A DNA stretch of 54,250 nucleotides from Trichodesmium sp. MAG_R02 (GTDB taxonomy: Bacteria > Cyanobacteriota > Cyanobacteriia > Cyanobacteriales > Microcoleaceae), in contig JAKQYE010000008.1 of the NCBI GenBank assembly GCA_023356605.1, positions 1 through 54,250 of the forward strand, given 5' to 3'. The stretch's first letter is position 1; every line of letters starts with the position of its first letter. Below the pieces are notes generated by a model. It was not told where the DNA came from, did not search any database, and was given only the letters and a program-made list of their open reading frames with translations. Positions 37,439-45,491 of this stretch are shown here, in pieces. Made by a program: the position numbers and the translations under genes.

Positions 37439-38731
37439 ATGGTTAATGTTTATCTCTTAACAAGAGTAGGAGTACGGAAAGTTCAGCAGAAGTTTTATCC
37501 ATACAACCTTACTAAAATTGGCGAAGAAGCTGATTTACATCGGACTACTGTAGCAAAAATTATTGATGGAAATGAAGGAGTTAGCCTGAGAAGTATTGAA
37601 AGATTTTCAGAAAATCTTAATTTAGATTTAAAAGAAGATATTGACTATCAGCTATTTCAAAATAATAAAAACCATGTAACTAAAAAGACTAATCATTCAC
37701 AAAATCATGAGGTACAAAAATATGTCGAACGCCCATTAATCGAACAACAAGTTTACAAAAGTATGTTATTTAATGGCTGTATCCTTAGAATTAGAGCTCC
37801 GAAAAAAATGGGAAAAACAATATTAATTAATCGGGTATTAGAGCAATTAAAAGCAAATCAAAATTACCGGACTGTATCTATTAGTTTTCAGGAAGCAGAC
37901 AATAGCCATTTATCCAAATTGAGCGAATTATTGCGTTGGCTATATACCAATGTCAGCAATAAACTAAATCCTAGGGATAAATTAGAATTACCTCATAAAT
38001 TAAATGAGTGGGATAATTTAACTAACAATTTAGGCAGTAAAGTGACTTGTACTCACTACTTTGAAAAGTATTTATTGCATAAATTAAACAGCCCATTGGT
38101 TCTATCTTTAGATAATTTAGAGTTGCTTTTTATCAACGAAAATATTTGTCAAGATTTCCTAGGGATGCTCCGTTCCTGGAATGATAGAGCCAGTCGAAAC
38201 TACCTCTGGCAAAAATTACGATTAGTGATTTCTTATGCTCCGAATACTGATATTAAAATCAATCCTAATCAATCCCCTCTTAATATTGGTACAGTTATTG
38301 AATTGCCAGAATTTACCCCTGAACAAGTACAACAATTCGCTGAAATTTATCAGCTTAATTGGGATGTTTTTCAGATTAGGGAACTAATGAATATGGTAGG
38401 AGGTCATCCTTATTTAATAGAGCTAACTATTCATGCTATTAAAACTTGCAATAACATGACACTAAAAAAAGTTATAGAAACTGCTCCTAAAAAAGATACT
38501 ATTTATTATAGTCCTCATTTACAAGAATATTTGGCAATTTTAAAACAGCATTCAAATTTAGCTAAAGTTGTTCTGAAAATAATTAAAGGTGAAAATCTAG
38601 GAAATATGGAAAATTATGCTATTAAAACACTTGATAATTTGGGACTAGTCAAATGTCAAGATGGCAAAATATTGGTTAGATGTGAACTTTATCGTTTATA
38701 TTTTGAAAGTCATTTAGGAGATGTAAAATGA
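37439..38731 (+). CDS. HTH plus AAA-like (AAA_35, STAND-type) ATPase
   Basis: 430 residues from ATG 37439, chosen over an upstream TTG (37397) that would lie inside an operator-like palindrome; AGGA precedes the ATG. Residues 22-68 are a helix-turn-helix (LTKIGEEADLHRTTVAKIIDG). The ATPase follows: Walker A APKKMGKT (Lys about 126), Walker B LVLSLDNLELLF (Asp about 225) where the usual catalytic Glu position reads Asn, and a GGHPYLIELTIHAI sensor-like segment near 330 and a C-terminal winged-helix-like part. Such ATPases occur as switch components of conflict or signalling systems. It overlaps the next gene by 4 bp (ATGA), so translation is coupled. Confidence 0.8.
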   Translation: MVNVYLLTRVGVRKVQQKFYPYNLTKIGEEADLHRTTVAKIIDGNEGVSLRSIERFSENLNLDLKEDIDYQLFQNNKNHVTKKTNHSQNHEVQKYVERPLIEQQVYKSMLFNGCILRIRAPKKMGKTILINRVLEQLKANQNYRTVSISFQEADNSHLSKLSELLRWLYTNVSNKLNPRDKLELPHKLNEWDNLTNNLGSKVTCTHYFEKYLLHKLNSPLVLSLDNLELLFINENICQDFLGMLRSWNDRASRNYLWQKLRLVISYAPNTDIKINPNQSPLNIGTVIELPEFTPEQVQQFAEIYQLNWDVFQIRELMNMVGGHPYLIELTIHAIKTCNNMTLKKVIETAPKKDTIYYSPHLQEYLAILKQHSNLAKVVLKIIKGENLGNMENYAIKTLDNLGLVKCQDGKILVRCELYRLYFESHLGDVK

Positions 38732-40443
38732 ATATAAATCCTGAATTAAATTTTAATTATAGGGTAGGAGGCTGTCTAGATTTAGCTTCTTCTAATTATA
38801 TAGTGCGACAGGCAGATACAGAGATTTATAATGGTCTGAAAAAAGGAGAGTATTGTTATGTTTTTAATCCTCGGCAAACAGGTAAGTCTAGTTTGCGAAT
38901 CAGGGTGGCAGACCAACTACAAAAAGAAGATATTGCCTGTGTGGAAATAGATTTAATGGCAATTGTTAGTGAAGAAAGTAATGTCGGACAAATTTATGCT
39001 GGTATTGCACAAGAAATAGCTAGTAGTTGACAATTGGAAGTTAACTGTTTAAGTTGGTGGTTGGAACGAGAAACTCTAGAACCAAGAGAACGTTTGATTG
39101 AATTTATAGACCAGGTAGTTTTAACTGAAATTGAGAAAAATATTGTAATTTTTATTGATGAGGTAGATTGTTTACAAATATCAGATTTATCTCTAGAAGT
39201 TTTTCTGACTTTGATTCAATCTTTTAAGCAAAAACGAGAAAATAATCCGGCATATAAAGGTTTAACTTTTGTTTTATTGGGCGTGGTAAATGTTTCAGAT
39301 TTTCCCCACACTATTATTGGCAATAGTATTGAATTAGGAGGTTTAGAATTTTCAGCAGCATTACCATTAGCAGAAGGATTTTTAGAAAAAGTAGATCGTG
39401 CTCAAGAAGTTCTCAAAGAAATAATTTATTGGACTGAAGGACAACCTTTTTTAACGCAAAAATTATGTCAATTAGTTTTAAAATCATCTACAATTCCCAC
39501 AGGTTCAGAAAAACAGGAGGTGGAAAAGCTGGTACTGTAAAATATTATTGAAAATTGGGAATATAAAGATGAACCACAACATTTACAGATAATTCGTAAT
39601 CGCCTCTTCACCAGTAAATATTCTACCTATAAATTATTAAAGTTGTATCATAAAATTTTGCGAAAGGGCAAAATAAACCCTGAAAATAATCCTCTACAAA
39701 CAGAATTACAGTTAGCAGGTATAGTTAGGAAAGAACAAGAAAAATTGAAAGTTTATAATCCTATTTATGCTCAAGTTTTTAACCAAGATTGGGTAGACAA
39801 AGTATTAGTAGAAAAATATCCAACCGGAATTAAAGACCATATTCGGTGGGTGAGTTTGTTGTTACTATCTTTGGGGAGTTTTCGGTTACTATTTCCTAAA
39901 CTTTATGTACAGCTAAACGACTGTGGAATAGATAACTATTTAGCTAAAAAATATCAACTTGCTCGGTTTTATTTCCAATGTGCTTTACTGTTAAAACCTA
40001 ATTCTAAAAAAGCACATTATAATCTTGGTGCAACTTATGAAAAATTGCAACAAGTTGAGAAAGCATGGAGTGAGTATTATATTGCCGGCGGAGTTTCGCA
40101 AGCTTACAACAACCTAGCTCGACTTTATATCAAAGATGAGCAATACTCGAAAGCTATTGGTTTACTCGAAAAAGCTTTCCAAAAACCAAAAGCTGAAACC
40201 GATCCAGTCCTGCGCTATGCTTTGCTGAAAAATATGGGTTGGGTATTGTTAGAACAACAGCGTTATTCAGAAGCAGAAACTTATTTGCGCGAAGCTATTG
40301 AGTTGATGAATACAAGGGCGATCGCTTACAAGCTACTGGCACGGTTATTAGAAGCTAAGGGAGACCGGGAAGCAGCGCGAGATATGTGGCAAAAATTTCG
40401 GCAGTACGCTTTGAATGAGTCACCACAAGAATATGAGTATTAG
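38728..40443 (+). pseudogene. AAA-like ATPase with membrane helix and TPR repeats, two internal stops
   Basis: One continuous frame of 571 codons apart from TGA at 39028 (codon 101) and TAA at 39538 (codon 271). The intact order is: N-terminal YRVGGCLDLASSNYIVRQAD, Walker A NPRQTGKSSL (Lys 53), Walker B IVIFIDEVDCL, GGLEFSAALPLAEGF, a membrane helix at about 372-392 (SLLLLSLGSFRLLFP), then TPR units (LARFYFQCALLLKP, AYNNLARLYIKDEQYSKAIGLLEKAF, AETYLREAI). The TGA sits where relatives have Trp and the TAA fits a Gln codon. No frameshifts are seen, so the damage is recent; the product would be only 100 residues unless stops are read through. Confidence 0.82.
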
Positions 40444-40559
40444 GTATGGGAGATGTAAATGATAACACTCACACAGTTTATCCCCCTTCCGTCCCCTTTT
40501 AAAAGGGCTAGGGAAGAGCACAAAAGGAGATTAAACACAATACTATTAATATTATACTA

Positions 40560-40654
40560 CAGGACTTACGGACCAAGCGCTATATCTAGTATGGGTTAAC
40601 GGCCGTTAACCCCCACAGATGGTGTAGCTTTTCATTATTAGTGGGTAAGTCCTG
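40560..40654. repeat. CAGGACTTAC repeat with GTTAACGGCCGTTAAC core (left of array)
   Basis: Starts CAGGACTTACGGACC, ends GGGTAAGTCCTG. At its centre (40593-40612) is a 20-bp perfect palindrome built of GGGTTAACGG and its complement. The copy at 42092-42186 is the same element in opposite orientation; the two flank the peptide-gene array. Confidence 0.8.
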
Positions 40655-40660
40655 ATACTA

Positions 40661-40846
40661 TTAATTTGGAATAACAGTTTCTCCAGGTTCTTTATCTGGG
40701 TCTTCCTCTTGTTGTATACTCAATAGTAAATTTTCAGAGTATGGGATATCCATAAAAGTGAAAGTTGTTGCTGTGGATGGGGAGGCGATCGCTATCAAAG
40801 TCATAATATTGGCCAAGAAAACAATTCTGTTGAAAAAAGATAACAT
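40661..40846 (-). CDS. Small exported acidic peptide, array copy 1
   Basis: 61 residues. Basic start (MLSFFNR), hydrophobic core to about residue 20 and an A-x-A-like site (SPSTA) make a signal peptide. The mature part, about 36 residues, is acidic and proline-rich (QQEEDPDKEPGETV). A good ribosome site (GGAG eight bases before ATG) supports translation. This copy differs from copies 2 and 3 at a few residues (for example FMDIPYS, DPDKEP, VIPN). No cysteines and no recognisable family; FTF.DIPYSEN resembles the start of some PEP-CTERM proteins, so it could also be a detached N-terminus. Confidence 0.6.
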   Translation of the reverse strand: MLSFFNRIVFLANIMTLIAIASPSTATTFTFMDIPYSENLLLSIQQEEDPDKEPGETVIPN

Positions 40847-41062
40847 TTAGAGCACTCCTATATATAGCCTGGTTTTTTGAGTTTCTATAAGTTCTTTTGT
40901 CTTGAGTCGGAAAATTTATGCACTTGTTGAGTGAAAGAATAGAAAACAATATATTTCTCAGGACTTACCCACGGGCACGTCCTCAATGTGAGGGCGAATG
41001 CCAGCAAGCTCCTACATAAGTTGGACCTAAGTGAATTTGGAGGTTCGTAAGTCCTGTTTCTA

Positions 41063-41248
41063 TTAATTTGGGGGAACAGTTTCTCCAGGTTCTTCATCTG
41101 GGTCTTCTTCTTGTTGTATACTCAATAGTAAATTTTCAGAGTATGGGATATCTGTAAAAGTGAAAGTTGTTGCTGTGGATGGGGAGGCGATCGCTATCAA
41201 AGTCATAATATTGGCCAAGAAAACAATTCTGTTGAAAAAAGATAACAT
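41063..41248 (-). CDS. Small exported acidic peptide, array copy 2
   Basis: 61 residues from ATG 41248; the frame is open three codons further to a GTG (41257), but GGAG is properly spaced for the ATG. Same signal peptide as copy 1; mature part TTFTFTDIPYSEN... QEEDPDEEPGETVPPN. The protein is identical to copy 3. Upstream lies a CAGGACTTAC repeat. Confidence 0.6.
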   Translation of the reverse strand: MLSFFNRIVFLANIMTLIAIASPSTATTFTFTDIPYSENLLLSIQQEEDPDEEPGETVPPN

Positions 41249-41464
41249 TTGGAGCACTCCTATATATAGCCTGGTTTTTTGAGTTTCTATAAGTTCTTTT
41301 GTCTTGAGTCGGAAAATTTATGCACTTGTTGAGTGAAAGAATAGAAAACAATATATTTCTCAGGACTTACCCACGGGCACGTCCTCAATGTGAGGGCGAA
41401 TGCCAGCAAGCTCCTACATAAGTTGGACCTAAGTGAATTTGGAGGTTCGTAAGTCCTGTTTCTA

Positions 41465-41650
41465 TTAATTTGGGGGAACAGTTTCTCCAGGTTCTTCATC
41501 TGGGTCTTCTTCTTGTTGTATACTCAATAGTAAATTTTCAGAGTATGGGATATCTGTAAAAGTGAAAGTTGTTGCTGTGGATGGGGAGGCGATCGCTATC
41601 AAAGTCATAATATTGGCCAAGAAAACAATTCTGTTGAAAAAAGATAACAT
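41465..41650 (-). CDS. Small exported acidic peptide, array copy 3
   Basis: 61 residues, identical to copy 2. GGAGTGCTCTAA precedes the ATG, giving the same ribosome site. It would be the most upstream intact gene if the array is read as one message from the right. Confidence 0.6.
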   Translation of the reverse strand: MLSFFNRIVFLANIMTLIAIASPSTATTFTFTDIPYSENLLLSIQQEEDPDEEPGETVPPN

Positions 41651-41870
41651 TTAGAGCACTCCTATATATAGTCTATAGTCTGGTTTTTCGAGTTTCTGTA
41701 AGTTCTTTTGTATTGAGTTGGAAAATTTATGCACTTTTTGAGTGAAAGAACAGAAAACAATATATTTCTCAGGACTTACCCACGCCTCGTAGATAAGACC
41801 CCATCTGCAAAGGGCGAATGCCAGCAAGCCCCTATATAGGTTGGAGCTAGGTGAAGCCTGGGTAAGTCCT

Positions 41871-42000
41871 ATTTCTATTAGTTTGGAACAACAGTTTTTC
41901 CAGGTTCTTCATCTGGGTTTTCCTCTTGTTACTGACTTAATGTTGTATCGGTGTAAAATTGAAAGTTGTTGCTGTGGATGGGGAAGTGATCAAAAAGTTT
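41871..42000 (-). pseudogene. Decayed fourth copy of the peptide gene
   Basis: The 3' part (TTAGTTTGGAACAACAG, TCATCTGGG on the plus strand) and the segment GTTGCTGTGGATGGGGA match the other copies, but an internal stretch is missing and the signal-peptide coding part is lost. No usable frame. Confidence 0.65.
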
Positions 42001-42091
42001 TTGTTTGTAGTTGGGCAACAGCCCTATCTATCTTATTGCTCAAGCCCTATTACGAGATTTAACTAGGACTATTCAACCGGACATAATATTA

Positions 42092-42186
42092 CAGGACTTA
42101 CCTATGCAGATGAAAATATACACCATCTGTAGGGGTTAACGGCCGTTAACCCCCTACTAGATATAGCGCTTGGTGCGTAAGTCCTG
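42092..42186. repeat. CAGGACTTAC repeat with GTTAACGGCCGTTAAC core (right of array)
   Basis: Reverse-complement relative of 40560-40654: starts CAGGACTTACCTATGC, ends GTGCGTAAGTCCTG, with the same central palindrome near 42132-42152 and the block TAGATATAGCGCTTGG inverted. Confidence 0.8.
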
Positions 42187-42352
42187 TATTAATAATTCAT
42201 AGTTGATAGTTGATAGCTAACGGCTATTTGCACAACACTACCCAGGAAATACTTACCTAAATAACTGCATAATTTAAAAAACTGCAGACAAGAAGATCAA
42301 TAAAAGAGATGAAAGTCAAACTTTCTCAAGAATCACATCTATAGGTTAAAAT

Positions 42353-43846
42353 ATGAATATTAACAGAGAGATCACAGAAAAATTTTCAACTTTTTTCAAT
42401 GTAGAAGAACGGCCAGGTACTCTGAAAATCAAGAATCTGCAAACCATGCTTAAATTAGCTAATAATTTTCATACTATATTTCAATCTTGTCCTGATGGAA
42501 AAGCAGAATACTTTGCCCAAAGTTTTGTCAAAAAACTGCAAACAAATAATCATACTAAGTTAGATGAAGAACACTTATCAGCATATTTAGAAGAAGCATG
42601 TTTTAAGCTAGCAATAAAAGAATTGTATCAACAACTAAGACCACTAAACTATAAACCATTAGATTGTTTTCAAGAGGCGAGAATAGTTGCATCTCAACCA
42701 ATTAACATCTATAAAACATATAACTTTATTGAAAGTAATCCGATAACCTGGGGAACACTACAAATAAAACGGAAAGTCAAACAAATAGCTTATTTAGGGA
42801 AAGAGTTTTGTAAATATCACACTTGGTCTGCACCTAAATATTTGAGTGAAAAGATATTGATAGAAGCTCTACACAATAAGTTAGCAATTAAGACAAAAAA
42901 AGAAACTGAAAGTTATGTTTTAGCAGTCAAATCTTACAAAGAAATTTATCGCAGTAGCCTACCTAAAAAAATTGAAGGAAAGTTACCAGAACCCAGTCAA
43001 GCACAGTGGGAAGAAATTAAAAAATACTATAATTTACGATGTGCTGAATATAACAAAAAACTTTCAGAGGATGAAAGCGATCGCCTAGAAATAATAACTA
43101 ATTTTCAGGTAATCAAAGAAAAAATTCAGACTTGCGTCAAAGTAGCAAGGAATTATATTTGTAGTGTTGAAAATATTCAGGTAGTTTACCCGGAAATTAT
43201 TGCAGGCAAGGAACATGAAGTTATTGCAGTTAATCATCAAGAGAAAGAAATAGAGACTGAACAAAAACAGCAAATAGTTTCAATTTGTTTGGATGAATTT
43301 GACAAACTCCCACCAGAATCTCAGAAACTAATGCAGTTATTTTATGGTTTAGAAATATCACAAACTGATATGAAGGAAATCTTTAACTTACAGCAATATC
43401 AAATATCTCGAAAAATCAAACGTAGCGAAAAACAAATATTAACAGGTTTGGTCAATTGGAGTAAAGTAAATTTAGAAATTATTCCCAACGAAGGAATTAT
43501 AAAAGAAAAAAATCAACCTTTAAAAGACTGGTTAAGATACTATTTTAAAAAGCAGTTTCAGGAAGCCTTACAGGAAAATTTATTGGAACAGCAAAAGGAA
43601 AAAATCCCGATGCTACGATTATATTATGGTGAAGGTTCAAAACTGGATGATGTGGCAAAAAAATTGAATACTTCTTCTCACATAATTACTGATAAAATAA
43701 AAAAAGTCAAAGAAAACCTAGAAAGATTTTTGCGGGAATGGGTAAGAAAAAAAATGGATATTGATTTACCAAATTCTGCCAACAAAAGAATTGTTAGCTT
43801 TGTAGAAGAATGGTTGAAAGATGCACCTTATGCAATGTGGAATTAA
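42353..43846 (+). CDS. Sigma-70-like/HTH protein of CHAT-associated cyanobacterial clusters
   Basis: 497 residues, much larger than an ECF factor. The N-terminal about 115 residues are helical; 115-170 (QPINIYKTYNFIESNPITWGTLQIKRKVKQIAYL) resembles a degenerate sigma region 2. The C-terminal part has two region-4-like HTH units: LPPESQKLMQLFYGLEISQTDMKEIFNLQQYQISRKIKRSEKQIL (about 325-370) and IPMLRLYYGEGSKLDDVAKKLNTSSHIITDKIKKVKENL (about 420-465). Such proteins recur in cyanobacteria beside DUF1822 and CHAT genes, as here (recalled, not checked). Possibly a dedicated transcription factor of the cassette. AGGTT before the ATG is a weak ribosome site. Confidence 0.75.
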   Translation: MNINREITEKFSTFFNVEERPGTLKIKNLQTMLKLANNFHTIFQSCPDGKAEYFAQSFVKKLQTNNHTKLDEEHLSAYLEEACFKLAIKELYQQLRPLNYKPLDCFQEARIVASQPINIYKTYNFIESNPITWGTLQIKRKVKQIAYLGKEFCKYHTWSAPKYLSEKILIEALHNKLAIKTKKETESYVLAVKSYKEIYRSSLPKKIEGKLPEPSQAQWEEIKKYYNLRCAEYNKKLSEDESDRLEIITNFQVIKEKIQTCVKVARNYICSVENIQVVYPEIIAGKEHEVIAVNHQEKEIETEQKQQIVSICLDEFDKLPPESQKLMQLFYGLEISQTDMKEIFNLQQYQISRKIKRSEKQILTGLVNWSKVNLEIIPNEGIIKEKNQPLKDWLRYYFKKQFQEALQENLLEQQKEKIPMLRLYYGEGSKLDDVAKKLNTSSHIITDKIKKVKENLERFLREWVRKKMDIDLPNSANKRIVSFVEEWLKDAPYAMWN

Positions 43847-44020
43847 AAAAAATGTTACAGAAAGAGGAATTAGTCTCCAAGAATAATTAAAAGTTATGAA
43901 GAAAAAGGTAATCAGCTAATCTTAGTAGTTACTTTAATATTTAAAACCTAAAAGCTGAATGCTTACAAAAAAAACTGATAGCTGACTGCTAATAGCTATA
44001 TCAAAGAGGAAGAACTAAAA

Positions 44021-45229
44021 ATGTCACTAACAATAGATGAATTAACAATAGTATATCCAGACCAATTAATATTAGAATTTTCTCCAGAAGAAACTGAACA
44101 ACTCTGGCAAGAATTACCAAACTATTCCAATAATGCAGCGCAGTGGAATGCTTTTTTAAATCATCTCTGTTTAAATCTGATGATGAAATATTTAACAGAA
44201 GATGAACCACCAGAAACAACACCACAAATATCACCTAACTTAGAAAACTTAAATCAAATTTGGGAAGTGGTAAATGGCAGTGCTATTTCTATCGGAAAAA
44301 CTCGAATTATTCTCATTCCAACTGAAGAAATAGATACAGAAACATTTGCCATTCCTCAAGAGTGGGTAGACCTACCAAGTTGGGTGGGTGACTATTATTT
44401 AACTGCACTGGTAGAACCAGAAGAATATCGGATGAGAATTTGGGGTTATATCAGTTATCAAAACCTGAAAAATAAAGCCAACTATAACGAATTCGATCGC
44501 GTCTATTATTTAGGACAAGAATTTATAACAGAAGACTTAAACGTGATGTGGGTAGCACAGGAAGTTTGTCCAGCCCCGAAACCAGAAGTGGAAGTTGTAG
44601 GCAGTTTATCTGGAGATGAAGCGACTGCTTTGGTAAAAGAGTTAGGACGACCTTCTTCTTATTCTCCTCGGTTACAGGTAGAGTTTGAAAGATGGGGAGC
44701 ATTGTTAGAAAATCAGAATTTATTGCAAATTTTGTATGAGGAAAGGTTAGGGAGCGATCGCCAAACTTCCACAAATTTATGGCAATGGTTGGATGGAATA
44801 TTTGAAACTGGCTGGCAACCTGTTGAGGAAATTTTAAATTTTGAACAACTCGAAATTTCTTCGAGTTATCGCGATAGTAAAAATATTTCTTTCCATTCAG
44901 TTAGAATATCCCGGGGTAAAAAGATAGATCTAGGAATGGGGCTTGTTGAAGAGTCGGTTGCTTTAGTTGTGAGTTGGTTATCAGAAACTTCAGAAACTGA
45001 GTCAGACAATATCAGAATTCGACTATATCCGATAGGGGGAAAAACTTATTTATCACCGGGAGTTAAGTTAATAGTTATGGATGAAAGTGGGGAGGAATTA
45101 ATGGATGTAGAATCTCGCGATGGGGATAATTTTATTCAGTTCAAATTATATGCTGAAAGAGGAGAAAAGTTTAGTATTGCAGTGGCTTTAAGAGAGGCAA
45201 GAATTACTGAAGAATTTTATTTGGAATAG
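44021..45229 (+). CDS. DUF1822 family protein
   Basis: 402 residues, soluble. DUF1822 hallmarks: IPQEWVDLPSWVGDYYLTALVEPEEYRMRIWGYISYQNLK, NEFDRVYYLGQEFITEDLNVMWVAQEVC, and a C-terminal beta-rich half (VALVVSWLSETSE, IRLYPIGGKTYLSPGVKLIVMDESGEELMDVESR, FIQFKLYAERGEKFSIAVALREARITEEFYL). Function is unknown; the family is nearly confined to cyanobacteria and typically neighbours CHAT proteases and sigma-like genes. AGAGGAAGAA eight bases before the ATG is a strong ribosome site. It lies 174 bp after the sigma-like gene. Confidence 0.85.
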   Translation: MSLTIDELTIVYPDQLILEFSPEETEQLWQELPNYSNNAAQWNAFLNHLCLNLMMKYLTEDEPPETTPQISPNLENLNQIWEVVNGSAISIGKTRIILIPTEEIDTETFAIPQEWVDLPSWVGDYYLTALVEPEEYRMRIWGYISYQNLKNKANYNEFDRVYYLGQEFITEDLNVMWVAQEVCPAPKPEVEVVGSLSGDEATALVKELGRPSSYSPRLQVEFERWGALLENQNLLQILYEERLGSDRQTSTNLWQWLDGIFETGWQPVEEILNFEQLEISSSYRDSKNISFHSVRISRGKKIDLGMGLVEESVALVVSWLSETSETESDNIRIRLYPIGGKTYLSPGVKLIVMDESGEELMDVESRDGDNFIQFKLYAERGEKFSIAVALREARITEEFYLE

Positions 45230-45356
45230 TAGGGGCTTTTCATATTGCAGAGCCAAACCATCCTTTGTCCCTACTAAATTTTTGACAACCCTACAGAAAC
45301 TTAAAAAAATTACATTTATACCCAAAAAATCAGAGGAAATTATCTAGCTAGTACAG

Positions 45357-45417
45357 TGGGGAAATGTAACCACATTAGCGTTACATAATTTAGATATAAA
45401 TTATAAATATTTCCCCA
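45357..45417. other. Nested inverted repeats upstream of the pentapeptide gene
   Basis: Outer arms TGGGGAAAT (45357-45365) and ATTTCCCCA (45409-45417) enclose an inner pair TGTAAC-N9-GTTACA (45365-45385). The structure is 75 bp before the pentapeptide gene at 45492. It could be an operator, an attenuator hairpin or a repeat; I see no second copy in the window. Confidence 0.5.
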
Positions 45418-45491
45418 AATATTGCTTTCGTTCCTATTGATTATACGGACATTACATTCCTAGTCTTTACTACTTCCTATTCCCTAAAATT

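Larger units (their letters stand above)
40655..42000 (-). repeat. 402-bp tandem repeat array encoding a small exported peptide
   Basis: Units at about 40655-41056, 41057-41458 and 41459-41870, plus a decayed fourth piece to about 42000. Period is 402 bp (peptide stops at 40661, 41063 and 41465). Units 2 and 3 are nearly identical. Each unit has one 61-codon gene on the minus strand and, upstream of it, a CAGGACTTAC-ended palindromic repeat (40959-41056, 41361-41458, 41770-41870). Confidence 0.9.

Noticed and set aside
40734-41499. 70-71-codon frames overlapping the peptide array in other frames
   Set aside because: They repeat only because the DNA repeats; they lack ribosome sites, and the signal-peptide frame is the credible one.
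40655-42000. CRISPR array
   Set aside because: Repeat units are 402 bp, contiguous and without unique spacers; the short repeats elsewhere are simple heptamers.
44001-44774. Minus-strand frames opposite the DUF1822 gene
   Set aside because: These are antisense to a well-supported gene and have no family pattern of their own.
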